From Vitis vinifera (taxonomy: Eukaryota; Streptophyta; Magnoliopsida; Vitales; Vitaceae): 64,000 nt of DNA. The stretch covers positions 24,422,001 to 24,486,000 of the forward strand of contig NC_081820.1 of NCBI RefSeq assembly GCF_030704535.1, in the 5' to 3' direction. The translations under genes were made by a program, and so were the position numbers. This document shows positions 1 through 12,479 of the stretch, in pieces; position 1 is the stretch's first letter, and every line of letters starts with the position of its first letter. The notes under the pieces were generated by a model. The model worked only from the letters and a program-made list of their open reading frames with translations, was not told the origin of the DNA and ran no database searches.

Positions 1-1247
1 CATCAAAAGCCAACGTGGAGGAAGGAATGAGTGCCAAAGTCAATCAATCGGACGGCTATGATTAAGGGAAAGGAGTATGGGGAAGACGGAGGGGAATGGG
101 GCCCAGGGAAGAGAAGGGTAATGAAGAGGAGAATTAATAAGGAATGCCTGGACTATTTCCTAATCCGTACGCCACAGCGCAAATGGCTGAACATTAAGCT
201 GACAACACCAACATTCATTCAAATTTTTGTTTTGGCATTTAAACCGACCAGGCCTCCAAAGGGTATGTCGGTCATTTTCCGTATACCCGGCAGTTTCTTT
301 CATGTTTCCAACCTAATATTGTTTCATAATAGTAATAATAAATATTTAGCCAGCCATAGACGAGCCTCTCGGTTGTACCTAAAAAACACACACAAAGACA
401 TACTATTTCAAGCCAGGCGTGTCCCAAGCGCGTGTGAATGACTTTCCCAATTCTGAAAAACCCAATCAAAGGAGTTATGCATGGCATTAGTTGTTTTACT
501 TTTTAAATAATATATATAATAATGTGAATTTTAACTCTAAATTATTTTAGGAAGTTATATTAAATATTTTTATAAAATAAAATATATATACATATTTTTA
601 ATTTAGTGTATGAAATCTAATTTACGAGAAATCATTGAATTTACATAAAATAATATGTATAAAAAGTAGATTCATACATGTATATGAAAGATCTATATTA
701 TAATTTAATTAGAATTAGATGTAATATTTAATTATAAAAAAATTATAATTTTTTAATAATATTATTATATTATTTTAAATTATTTATATGTTTTGTATGA
801 AGATTTTTTTATTATTTTAAATATATATTTTTTTCCTCTATCCATCCTGATTACTTCATTGTCGAGTGTTTAAATTTTTATGGGGTTTTTTAATTAAAGC
901 TTTAACATCAAAATGAGGATTTATGAAGACAAAGATGCGAGGATGAAGAAGCTTATTTCATTATCTAGGGTTAATATTATGCTATTTGGAGGTTATAAAC
1001 TTATAATAATTTTATTGTTTTTTGTAGGAGAAATTGTGATGAGGTCTTTGAAAGAGGAAAGAAGGCATTTCAATTAGAGAATAGGATGAGACTGAGCGTG
1101 TCATGCACATGCCATGGAAGCAAGTGGGGGTAATGGCCATCACTGAGAATTAAAGCAAGAATCTATCACCTCGCTTCTTTCCTCTTCCCATATATACATG
1201 GTTTTTAGTGAACATCTCCGCCCCTCTCTCTCACATATCTGCCATTT
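1..1247. other. Intergenic DNA and upstream region of the SPCH-type gene
   Basis: No coding gene is supported here. The first 480 bases are less A+T-rich and hold an open frame on + (31-441), but its translation resembles no family I know and has no splice context. Bases 490-860 are strongly A+T-rich. A stretch near 1030-1140 precedes the SPCH promoter. Confidence 0.5.
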
Positions 1248-1255
1248 TATATAAA
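1248..1255 (+). promoter_or_regulatory. Probable TATA box of the SPCH-type gene
   Basis: The octamer TATATAAA lies about 437 bases before the start codon at 1685. A CT-rich tract at about 1286-1313, typical of plant 5' leaders, follows 30-60 bases later. A second TATA-like stretch lies near 1191, so the transcription start is uncertain. Confidence 0.4.
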
Positions 1256-1684
1256 CCTTTCCTCCACACTCACCTCTGCCTCTCCCCATCTCTCTCTCTC
1301 TCTCTCTCTCTCCCGTTGTCTTGTTCCCTGTAACCACAGACACACACAGTGTCTGCTTCGCCTGTTCTGTCAAGCGTCTAACGGCTTCTTTTCTATACTA
1401 AGGCCTAGAGCTTCTCTCTCTCAGTTTCCATTCTCCTTAGGATTCTATGTTTTCCTTTCTCTTTCTAATTTCACCTGTGATTCGCCCAAGCATCTAAAGG
1501 CGAATCCGCTTTTCCGCAGGCCCATCAAGTGACCTGATGGTGATAGTGTGGTCACTTTCACAGCGCTTTTAGCCTTTCTTTTCTTGATTTAACAAACTTA
1601 CACACCACCTCGTTCTCATTCACATCTGGGTCTTCTTCCGCTTTCGGCTATTTTCCATCTGGGTTTCCCAGGATTGTTTCGGAT

Positions 1685-3367
1685 ATGGGCGATAGTTTAT
1701 CCGACTTCTTTGAAGAGCCTGAGTTTGGTGGCGAAACCAGCTTGACTGGCGTAGCTTCCCCCGACGATCTCGATCTCTTCAGCATTTTCGAGAGTCTGGA
1801 GGGTGTCTCCGAGGTTCCTCCATTGGAGGAGACTGTGTTGGGCTCCAAAGAAGGTGAGGAAACAGCAAGATTGGTCTCTCAAAAATCTACTTCTTCCAGT
1901 GCTTTGCAGGAGTCCGAGACGGAGCTCGAAGCTTCCCCGAAGAGGAAGAGGCCCAAGCTCGCCGCACCCACTTCGTCCGAAGAGGGGAACCCAGATGGAC
2001 AACAGAGGGTGTCGCATATAACTGTGGAGAGGAACCGCAGAAAGCAAATGAACGAGCATTTATCAGTGTTGAGGTCCCTTATGCCTTGCTTCTATGTCAA
2101 AAGAGTAAGTCTATCCTTTATATCATTTCTCTCCTTTAATACCATGAAGCTTTTCTTGATTCTCAACGTCAATCGAGTATGACTTCTAACTGAACTGCAT
2201 GTAGAGAAAAATTAAAAATGAAAAAAGAAAATATATTATTTTCCTATAGAACTTTTGAATTAATTTATATGGGTTATGTCTAATATTTTGATTTTGATTT
2301 GGATTAGGGAGATCAAGCATCCATAATAGGCGGGGTGGTGGATTACATCAAGGAGTTGCAGCAAGTTCTACGGTCACTTGAAGCCAAGAAGCAAAGAAAA
2401 GTTTACAGTGAAGTTCTAAGCCCTAGGGTTGTTTCAAGTCCAAGGCCTCCGCCAATCAGCCCTAGAAAGCCACCATTAAGCCCTAGAATAAGCTTACCCA
2501 TAAGCCCAAGAACCCCGCAACCAACCAGCCCTTACAAGCCTGTTAGGTTGCAGCAGGGTTACCTTTCCCCGACCATAGCTCCTTCCCTCGAACCATCTCC
2601 TTCTTCTTCAACCTCCTCCAATGACAACGCCAACGAGCTCATCGTAAATTCAAAATCAGCCATTGCTGACGTAGAGGTGAAGTACTCCTGCCCAAACGTT
2701 GTTTTGAAGACAAAATCTTCACGGATTCCCGGCCAAGCAGTGAAAATCATTTCCGCTCTAGAGGACCTTTCGCTTGAAATTCTCCATGTTAGCATCAGCT
2801 CAATCGATGAAACCATGCTCAATTCCTTCACTATCAAGGTAAAATCACATGCAAAGAACTTTTTTTTTTTTTTTTTTCAGTAGTAAAGAAACCCAAGTTC
2901 TTTTACATAATTCTCATATCAAAACAAAGAGATGAATAAATATGGGAATTACCCATTAACCCTAATCTAAAACCCTAAACTGGGTGATAGTTTTAGGGCT
3001 GTTGTAGTTGTATGTGGTCCTTTTCAAGACCCAGACACTCTCAACAAATTGATACCAATAATTGTTTGCAGTAAATTTCTCTCATTCATGAGGTAAATTC
3101 TTAGGTTTATTGCATGCTCAGAGAGATGGCAGGAGCAAGATGCACTGAAAACTAGGGTTCTATTTCCATTTCCATCTATATTAATTGTCCAAAATTTTAT
3201 TCTTATTTTATTTTAAAATTTATTGAGCAATTGTCTTCACTCTGTTAATTAGAGTTGGAATTATTGAAGCTGATGATTGGGTATTTTATGCTCTTTGATA
3301 GTTTGGAATTGAATGCCAACTTAGCGCCGAGGAACTCGCTCACCAAGTCCAGCAGACATTCTGCTAA
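1685..3367 (+). CDS. SPCH: SPEECHLESS-type bHLH transcription factor
   Basis: Three coding exons, 1685-2104, 2308-2838 and 3302-3367, join in frame to about 338 residues (Arabidopsis SPCH is about 364). Introns begin GTAAGT and GTAAAA and end TAG. The acidic N-terminus precedes a bHLH domain at residues 110-163, split by intron 1 after FYVKR. The basic region has the H-E-R pattern ([11 protein letters not shown]). A Ser-Pro/Thr-Pro-rich stretch follows (about 10 SP/TP sites, exon 2), which in SPCH is the MAP-kinase target domain. The C-terminal ACT-like domain ends in the conserved QQTFC. In Arabidopsis SPCH starts the stomatal lineage in leaf epidermis, pairs with ICE1/SCRM, and is destabilised by YODA-MPK3/6 phosphorylation. 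MUTE and FAMA are the nearest alternatives. The SP-rich domain and N-terminal acidic segment favour SPCH. Confidence 0.93.
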
Positions 3368-3944
3368 ATCTCTACTGATAGGGGCTGCATCAGAATCAAT
3401 CAAAACCCTAACAAAACCTCCCTCATCACTTTCTCTTTCTTTTTTCTCTCAGCTGCAATAATGAAGAAGAATGTGTGGGAGGCATTTACCTTAGTTTCTG
3501 TTTAACATATGTAATTGTAGATCAGGCATTACTTGTACTAATTTCCTAGTGTAACCCTTGTAATTGAGCATTATTCTCAAGCTTTATTACTATCTATGAA
3601 TTTAATTTCCATTCTCAATTTATGCTAATTACTATCACAGTTGTCTTCATTCAATTCACATTTGCAAAAACTAAGATATTCTTGTAGTATTCACATAGGG
3701 TTCGAAGCAATTGATGTTAGCAGAAAATAATTGAACAACAAAGTAGGTAATTATCCGGTTTCCTATGAATCCGAACAAACGGATTCTTGTGCTGAAAATT
3801 ATGGATGAATTCTTTGAAGCCTTAAAATTTTAAGTTCTCCATGGTGAGTATGGCCCAGTGGATAATATTCTTGTCCAAAATTTAATAATGGCTAACCTTT
3901 ACAAATATATATTTCGTGGAGAGGTGGGATATTGTATTGTGAAA

Positions 3945-4165
3945 AATAGTCAAACCGACAATAATTTTGAGAAGTGTTCCTACCATTTCTAATATTTGAA
4001 AAATAAAAAATTTTAACGGTTAGAAATGTTAAAAATACTTCTCAGAATCACTGTCAAATATACTTTTAATTAATTTCCATGAAACTTAGAGTCCATTTGG
4101 GATTTCAAGCGCTAGAAAGATTAAAAACATTTCTTAAAATTACTAACAAACCGACTCTTAATCTT
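3945..4165. repeat. Foldback MITE-like element(s)
   Basis: The stretch has the pattern of a family seen many times in this window. A left half with TTTGAGAAGTG is followed by a run of the type TTCTAATATTTGAAAA. The right half is roughly its reverse complement and ends near TCAGAATCACTGTCAAA. A second partial unit follows at about 4090-4165. Ends are approximate. Confidence 0.45.
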
Positions 4166-5289
4166 CTTTCATTTGTTCGTGGAAAACTTCAGACAACAAG
4201 ACTTCGACCAATGCTGAAATTTGGGAGTCATTAATGTATGCCAACTTGGAGCATCAGGTTTTGTGCATCTTGTTCAAAATTTTCTTCAATACCAATTGAT
4301 CTGGTCCCATCTAGATATATAAACCGAAAAAGAAAAATCTCAAACACCATCTAAAGAAAATTGAACACATCTTCTGATAACAACATGTGAACGTGAACGC
4401 TGGACCATGCGTTAGCGTTAGGCTCGACATTCTCATTGTTTCTCTACCCTAGTTTCAAACTTTCATAATGGGGGTAACCCTACCTCAATTTTGTGTCTCT
4501 TTTTTGCATGTTTATGGGTTTTGATTAATCAAATGGCAGCATTACTTACCAATTATTGGAATGATAAATCCCAATGAAATAGTACCAAATTGAGGATGGC
4601 ACATGTGATATGGAACCATACATAAGATAAGTAGAAAGAAAAAAAGGTCGAAATCATTGACATTTTTCTTTCCTTTTGGTCTGATTTCCTTGTGGAGGCA
4701 TAGAGGACAGAGGTGGGTAGGGTGGGGTAAAATGATAAAGAAAACACAAACACATAATGGTACCATTGTGTGCCCAATTTATTGTTTTGGAACTCTCAGA
4801 AAAGGTGGGCTACCATCAATTGATACATTTTGGGTAGTTGAAAATGCAGTGAAAAAGTAAGACCTTGATGTCTCCATATATAGGGACTCTCCGCGCCCAC
4901 ATCCCTCACTCCTAGGCAATTTATCAGTGGGGGCTAGTTTCTTACTGTCTTCAAGACAAACCCTAAAGCAGACAGACCACTTGAACATCCATAGAGTGGG
5001 CCAAATCATTCAAAATTTCCTGCTAAATTATTGATGTGAAAGAACTTTAGGGTTGTGGGGAAATGGAAACATATATTATGCCACTATCATGAAACTTTGG
5101 CAATCAAACTTGTAAAATTTTCCAATTTGATCAACTACGAGATTCGTTTAATTTAAATTTGAGAAATTTTTTTTTTCCAATTTGATCAATTTATGCGAAA
5201 ATTTAACGAAAAAAATTGACCCATATTTGTAATGAGCAACATTTTTTCATTTGAGTAGGAAATATGAACCAGAAAGTGGTAATGGACCA

Positions 5290-5640
5290 TCAGGCCCGGT
5301 AAAGAACAGGTGGGTCCATCTAGCTGAGTGAGAATAAATATTTTGGGCCCGATAAATCTTTGGTGGAGCTCAAAATATTTATAGTGGATCTAGAATATAT
5401 TTGGAGTTTTATTTTGGGCTCACATAATGGTTTCTCAGGGGCTGGGCCATCGCCCTCTCTGCCTTGGGCTTGGCATTTATGGGCATGTGGCCAGTTTTGC
5501 TATCATAAACCAAGAGGTTCATATGTGGGCCTGATAAAAAATTTGGAGCTAGTTTTTACTGGGTTAAACGATGGGCCTGACCCTTAACATTTTGGGCTCT
5601 AACCTCGTGGTTTTTCTTGTTTGGCCCTAATGGGGTGTGA
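5290..5640. promoter_or_regulatory. Cluster of TGGGCC/TGGGCT (site II-like) motifs
   Basis: About ten GGGCC or GGGCT words, or their complements, occur in roughly 350 bases. Examples lie near 5294, 5344, 5415, 5443, 5465, 5535, 5573 and 5593. Plant site II elements (TGGGCY) bind TCP factors and usually sit in promoters of housekeeping genes. No gene start is evident beside this cluster, so it may be a relic promoter, a ncRNA promoter or a repeat. Confidence 0.3.
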
Positions 5641-6621
5641 CCTATGTTGGCGACAACTATTGCCAGGCGTGAAACGACGTGGACTGAGGGCTGCCCGCCA
5701 GACGTTTACGTCCATATGTAGAAGATGAATGAGGAGGAAAAATGTCCGGATGTTAGAAGATGATGGGAGAGCAAATCATAAGATGCTATCAAAGATCAAA
5801 TATTGGATACTATGTTCGAATTTATAGAAATATAGGACAAAAAAAAAAAAAAAATTAATGAAACGAAATTCAGTGAAAACCAGTAAAAATATTGAAATTT
5901 TTTTTTCAAAAAATAATAAAACAATTAATCTTGTTTATTTGTAGAACATGTCTTAAAAAAACTCATATAATTGGTATCTCTAGTTTTATTTCTAGTACTG
6001 CAAAACATGTAAATAGCTCAAACGATACGTTTTTTGTTTGTTTGTTTGTTTTGTTTTTTGTTTAATATAAACAAGAAAACCCAAACTAGTGATTGTTTGC
6101 TTTTTTTGGCTAAATAGAAAATATTAAAATATTTGATTTTTTTATTCAATTGAAAATAGTTTATTGATATCAACTTATATAACTAAATTTAACATATTGA
6201 TAGTAAATTTATGTTAATTATATTAGTTGTTATTAACATATTATTTTTAATTTAATAGAAAAACAAAAAAACAATCCTAAACTATGGATCAAGTGGAGAG
6301 ATTCAATAAAAAAAGAGGTTAATAAACCTCTTAGATGAAAATTGACAGCACGTTACAAGAACTATTACAAGACGAAAAGAGGACCAAAATTGGCAGGTGA
6401 AGAGGAAAAATGTTACAGAAATGATCTCTAGTACCTAAAACAAAACTCCAGAGGCTAAGCTATCATTAGTTGAATACAGACAACTAGTGCTGCTGCATAC
6501 ATATGGATATGCTTCTCTTTATCTCCAATTCTTGCAAGCTAGGATTTGCCGCTAAGCCTATGACTTTATTGTTATTATCTTAAAGCTTTCTATTGTTTCC
6601 TATTGAAGTGGATGATAAGAA

Positions 6622-8703
6622 TTAAAAGAATCCCAGGTGGTCGAAGTTAAAGTTCGGATCGAATTCCATGGAACCAAACGGGAACTGCTCAAACTGAGGG
6701 TTTGTGGTTGAAGCAGCAGCTGAGATTATCTCATTGAGATTGGCTTCGGGGGCCTGCAGGTTTTGGTTTCCTCCAAGGCTGTTCATTTCATCAGACGACA
6801 TGGAAAAATAGTTTGATCTAGATGCTGCAGGAGATACAAATGAGGTAGGAAAATTACCAACGATATTGTTGTCCATCATGGAAGGCGAGAAGCCAGGTTC
6901 TTCGACCTTAATATTAGACGTTGAAGTGAAGCAAAAGGGGGGAAATGCTTGGTCGCTTGGCGTGTCCAAGCCTTCTGTTACGACTCTGAGGCCACTTTGG
7001 AAGCTCAAGAGCATGTCTTGTGCTTGTTGCTGGTTTTGTTGGGGTTGGAGGTTGAATTGCTGATGATCTTTGCTGTCCATCAGTCCTTGGTTTCCCGGCA
7101 GTGCTGCCGGCGGTGGAATTTGTTGGGAGACTTGGGTGCAAGTGTGTCTTCCACGGTAGGTGATTTCAAAGATGGTTGGGTCATCGTCTGATCTTTGAAC
7201 TTGCTTTGTAGCCAAACAGCCTTGGGCATTTCTATGAGTGCATTTGTAATAGCTCCTGAAAGTAAAATTCAATCTTCTATGGTAAGTTAAAAAAAAAACG
7301 AAAGTAAATTCACTTTTTCATTTCTTAATTCTTTTATCTTAAGCAATTAAGTATCAAGTGGAAAAAAGTGGGTGGATAGATTCAAATGGTGTAGACCCAA
7401 CACTTGGTATTAAGAATGAGCCAGTTGGTTTGGTTAAAGCCAACATTTGAGGCAAGTGGACAAGGAATTTGCTTTATATTAGCGTGCCTAAGAACATGTT
7501 CTAAGGCTGCCTACCAAGTTGACTCAGTTTTGGGGTGGACTTTTCTCATTTCCCATTTGTACATGGCCTTCATGTGTTTTATGCTTATGGGTGGTCGCCC
7601 AAAATGACTACTTTCACACTTGGAACCAATAGGTCAAGGACACTTCAAATCCTTTCATATATCAGCTTAAAGATTCAATACTTCAAAAAAAACACCTAAA
7701 AAGGGGCTGTAACTCTTTCTGTTAAATAATATATAACTCGATATTTGAAAATGACCATAATGCCCCTGTCAGTTCTGATTAGGGGTGTCATACTCATTTT
7801 CATAAAAAAAAAAATCTTTTTATTTTTATTCTCAAATTATTTCAATTTCTAAGAGACATGCATGTGATTTTTTATATTTTTTTTTGGCAAAATAAAGAAC
7901 ACTTAGGAACTGAGTCCGACATGTCATCTACTAAAGGCTATAATGCAGGCATGAATTGGTGAGGTTAGAGGCAACACCCTAAGATTCAGAGACAACAAGG
8001 GTGTCTACTTTTTGATGAGAACATGACTTTAATTTCTTCTAAATTTCAGATGGATCCAATCTCACTTATCAGTTATCAGTTATCACCACTAGAATTTATG
8101 TATATTGATGTAGAACTTTCCTACCTTGGATATTTGGCTCCGAGAATGTCCTTCTGCCCATACTTCCTCCAACTAAACCCATCATCAAGAGGGCCTTCTG
8201 GCCCTGGCCCTAGAGACATCTGCACTTGCTTTGTCCACCTTGGCAATGTCTTTCTGCAACAAAATTCTAAAATTATTCAGCTCAAAAAATGAAGGTAAAT
8301 GGATTGAATCATATGAACGGATGGATGGTAGGGAAGAACAATGGTGGTATATAAGAATTTTAATTGATCACCTCTTCCTAGACCCATCTTTGTGCTCCTG
8401 CTCCTTATCAGAATCTTCGCTCCTAGGACTCCCACTGAGCGAGCGTGGAGACTCAGACATCCCTATTCCAATTGCTCCTCCTCCGCCTGCTGCGGCGGCC
8501 TGTGGCTCGCCCACTGGGCCGCTACACCTCAGCAATGAAAGGGCCTTCTCGTATGAAGTTAGGATCTTTTGGACCAAGGATTCACGGGCGTCATGTGAAG
8601 AAGACGACACGCTGAGATGGATTTGTAGCTGTTTGGCTAGCTCTCTCCCATTCGTAAGCTCATTTATCAGATTCTTTTGTTCCCAACTTCCCATGTTCTC
8701 CAT
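6622..8703 (-). CDS. Group III WRKY transcription factor (WRKY30/41/53-like)
   Basis: Read on the minus strand, exons 8703-8372, 8253-8125 and 7255-6622 join in frame to 364 residues. The start at 8703 gives MENMGSWEQK; an in-frame ATG at 8694 is possible, and the longer open frame further upstream is non-homologous. WRKYGQK is at residues 139-145. The zinc ligands C159, C167, H191 and C193 give spacing C-x7-C-x23-H-x-C, the C2HC finger that defines group III. The intron after PR within the WRKY domain is the position typical of this group. Before the domain lie Ser-Pro-rich segments and a basic KRK stretch. Members bind W-boxes (TTGACC/T) in the nucleus and act in defence, salicylate response and leaf senescence. 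I cannot choose among WRKY30, 41, 46, 53 and 55 orthologues. Confidence 0.93.
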
Positions 8704-9114
8704 TTTTAAACCACCCAAAGAAGAAGAACAAACTGTACTTGACTGCGCCAATAACCAGAAAAGGATCACTTATAGTAGACTCGCATGAATGCTACTTCAC
8801 TGCAGTTAAAGCAACTAGATATAAGAAGAGCCGAAGAGAAGAAAGAATAAGAAGCTACGAGCATGGAAATTTAGCTTAGTTGCAATCAAACTCGGCTTCA
8901 AGATAATACTAGCAAGAGAAAAAGGCAAGTAAGAAACTGAGGCATCAAAAGTGGGTTTGGAGGCGAAATTAAATCTGGAAAAGGAAGAGAATTGTTAAGA
9001 GGGTTTCTGAGTTTGTTGTGATTTGGAATGGTTAGAGGGGGGTGGGGGTGGGGGTTTTGCATTTAAAGAATGGGTATTTTTGAATGAAGAAAATTGAGGG
9101 AAAGAGAGAGAAGT

Positions 9115-9120
9115 TTGACT
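9115..9120 (+). promoter_or_regulatory. W-box-like TTGACT upstream of the WRKY gene
   Basis: TTGACT occurs about 410 bases upstream of the WRKY start codon, and another lies at 9608-9613. Group III WRKY genes often regulate themselves through such boxes. Single hexamers are common by chance, so this is weak. Confidence 0.25.
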
Positions 9121-11289
9121 GAGAAAAGAAGGAGGGGGGTTTGGAATGGTATTTTCTGCAAAGACTAGTCTTTGGTCATTGGAATGGTAATAGGGGAGTG
9201 AGGGAAGTCCAATTGCTGACCGTTTCTCCTCAAAGAACCCTTCCCGGATCTTGTTCCCTCTCTCTCTCTCTCCCTCCTCTACTTAGTAACAACGCGGAAC
9301 CAGGCTTGAAGATTCCTGGTCCGCTATTCACAATGCTTATCTCTGACTTTCCTCTTCTGTTCGCAATCCACGTTGATTCGAACCCAAACGTAAAATAAAG
9401 AAAAGGTTGAGAGAGAGAGAGTGCTGATATGGGAGTGACGTTTGGGTTTAATCTAAGGATTACGTCGAAGTTGATAGATGGGATCAAAGTTTCTTACCAT
9501 GAAATCCAGCGAAATGGTAAGCGTATTTTGTGGCATACGCTGCCTTCACCACATCAATCCGCCACGCGCCCACTCATCCCGATTCTCGACCTTAAAATTT
9601 TGGGTTTTTGACTTTTTCCTCGCCACCCAAAAGCACTTCTCACCGGGGGCTGGCTTGGGAGTTGGGAGTGATCCTTATGTAAAAGTGCTTTTAATTAGTA
9701 TTATCATGTTTCAAATATAAACCATTTTACAAAAAAATCAATTAATATTTTAATTAATTAAAAATAATATTTTAAGGGATTTTTCATATTTTAAAAATGA
9801 TTTTTATTTTGGTAACATTTGAAAATGGAAAAGAAAAATGAAAAAAAAAGGTCACCAATTTTTTTATTGGATTTATTGTACAAAGTATTAAAAAAAATAT
9901 CATAAATTAACTTTAAAAATTCTTATACCTTAAAATTTGTGTTTGTTTACTTTTTACTATTTATTTTCCACTTTTCCTCTTTATTTTCCTTCTCCAGTCC
10001 CTCTCCCTTTTTTTTCTTTTGAATTTTCTATCATAAAACTAAAGGTAGAAAAAGTTGTTGAAGTATTTTTTCAAAAAGTTATATAATATTTCACATGCTA
10101 AGGAAGCCAAAATGAAATGAATGGAAAATACAAACATAAAGAATATCACTATCCTATTCTAATGAATACTCCATTCTTCCTTCTAGTAGATGTCGACATA
10201 ATGTTTTAATTAAAAGGTCTTTTGTTGCATTTGAAAAGTTAACGGTAGCTTAAGAGAGCAACGAAAGAAGCCTCCGGAGCGATGATATTTCCTTATTAAA
10301 ACAAGTGGATGATGTTTCATGTATGTTACTTATACTATCTATATAATAGACTTACATACATTTCAAATCATCTGAGCTTATTGGGTCAAAATTGGTGAAC
10401 ATTTGAAAGGGATCAAGCGAAATGTCTTTTTGTTAAATTCATAATCACACAAGACATAATGAGAATTTTGTATTTGAATAAAAAAAAAGAAGATGATTGC
10501 GATATTCACATCAAATGCAAGACTTTTCTTAACTGACATTTTAAGTTGTAGGAACTCATTATGCTCAAAGCTCATGACTCATTAAGTTCAAAACAAATAA
10601 TATTTATTAAGAAAAAACGTGAATGATTATGAATTAACACTTAATAATAATTAATATTGAAAAGTACTTTATTCTCCGTGTAGGTTTGGATTGAATTTTT
10701 TAAAGGTAGAAAAATCATTTTTAATTTTTTTTAAAAATTAAAATTTTAACTAAAAATTCATGTAACCTCAATTACTTTGATCACGCACATGAAGGAGAGT
10801 GTTGGGAAATCACCATCACCTTCACAAGTACTTGTGGATTAATTTTCAATTGTTTTCTCAAATGATTTGAAAAACATTTAGTGCATTCACACTTGAACAT
10901 TAATAAATTTTTTGTTTCCTTAATGTTGTGGACATGTTTTATTGTTTTTAATTTTGAGAATTGTGAAGGATGAGAAGAAGCATGGAAGATGGAATTGAAA
11001 ATTATATTTTTGTTTTATAAAAATAAAAATATAGGGCAAGTGGATTTGATATTAAACTTCCACGTGAGATCTTGATGGTTTGTTGGCATGTTACATGCAC
11101 TTAGACTTTTCTTTATTCATATATATTCCTCTTAAAAACACTTCCGTTATCCCCTGGTTTTGATTAGAAAATACTTTGAAAGTTTTAAGGAGTATTTGTC
11201 TTCTTCACTTCAATGCTTAACTACTCAATAAACAATGCTCAACTCTGATTTTTCCTTATGTATTAAATGATAGATTTGAAGGATGATTT

Positions 11290-11536
11290 TAAAAGAAACG
11301 TTTTGTTTTATTTTAGGAAAGTAATAAGAAAAAAAAATATTAAGAAAAATGATTTTCTTATATTTATTGTATTATAGAAAATACGAGAGAAAATTAAATA
11401 TAATTAAAATTAGTTAAAAATTTACATATTATTGAATTATTTAACTTTGATATAAAGGAGAAATATAAATTAAATAAGTTTGAAAAAATATGTAAAAATA
11501 ATTTCATAATTTTGAACCTATTTTTTTATTTTCTTT

Positions 11537-11574
<38 letters not shown>

Positions 11575-11625
11575 TTTTTCTCATATTTTCCTTCAAATTT
11601 GTTAGGAATCAAACACATCCTAAAA
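11290..11625. repeat. MITE of the 'TTTCTAGGAACCAAAC' family
   Basis: The stretch resembles 49888-50195, 60230-60520 and part of 38680-38830. Shared landmarks are TTATAGAAAAT, AAATATAATTAAAAT, an ATAAATTAAATAAGTTTGAA block, a T-rich tract with CTTTTAT, and an end of the type GGAATCAAACACA. An internal (TA)n run has expanded in this copy. Ends are approximate. Confidence 0.5.
11541..11572. repeat. (TA)n microsatellite
   Basis: About 16 uninterrupted TA units lie inside a MITE-like element. A likely length polymorphism. Confidence 0.85.
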
Positions 11626-12479
11626 GAAATGATAATTTATAGATTTTTATTTATTTTTTAAAATTATGAGAATCAAACCGATATAAAAAGATAATGAAAA
11701 TAATCAAAATTAGAGATTTCATTAAAATATTTACAAAATTATCATAAATCCAAATAGAAATGAAACTAACATTTATGCAAGAAACGAAATAAAGGGTATA
11801 ATTTGAAATTTTTGATATTTCTAATTATGGAGAAAAAATATTTTTAAATAGATATGCAAAAGAATAAACTAATTCTTTCTTGAACTTTGTATATATTTAA
11901 AAATAATAATAATAATTTTAAAATACATAGTTGTTTGTATATTGAAGATAGTTTAAAATCTACAATAATTTTACTATAGCTTTTTTATCAGAGTAGATTA
12001 GGAAACCAAAAGCCTAAAATTTGATTCCATGAGGAAGGGAATCAGTTTTCTTCATGGCGGTGGAGGAAATTATTTCTTCAATTTTCTTCTGGACAAAAAA
12101 AACGGCTTTCCTAGATAATTAGTGATACCCCTGTTTATCTTTTGACTCCGAATGTTAGGTAACACTAGAATGCGGACAACGCATGCACAAAATAGAATAA
12201 TTTTCTAGTCTTGTTTTCAATCAAGAATTGAATAAAAGAAAGAGGTAAAAGTTTCAAGTTTGAAATTGTAAGTTGTAGAAATTTAAAATTTTTGCTTTTA
12301 AAAATAGGAAAAAAATCATATTTGAATTTTTTTTTAATTTATCAAAATAACAATAATTTTAAAATATTGGAATATAAAAGAAAATGAAATATAAAAATTC
12401 AATTATTTTATTCAATATTTTATCAAATTACATGAAAAAAGATGGAGAAAAAAAGGTAAGAAGAAAAAACAAAAACAAA

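Larger units (their letters stand above)
3368..6621. other. Intergenic DNA between the convergent SPCH and WRKY genes
   Basis: This is shared 3' flanking DNA. It contains a foldback MITE-like pair near 3945-4165 and a stretch rich in GGGCC/GGGCT near 5290-5640. It also has A+T-rich filler, including a poly-A run near 5840. The short open frames (4542-5009, 5360-5587) show no recognisable protein. Confidence 0.5.

Noticed and set aside
31-441. Open frame of 136 codons at the window's start
   Set aside because: The composition is unlike a conserved protein, and a minus-strand frame overlaps it. No motif is seen.
8231-8788. Plus-strand 185-codon open frame
   Set aside because: It is the antisense shadow of WRKY exons 1 and 2.
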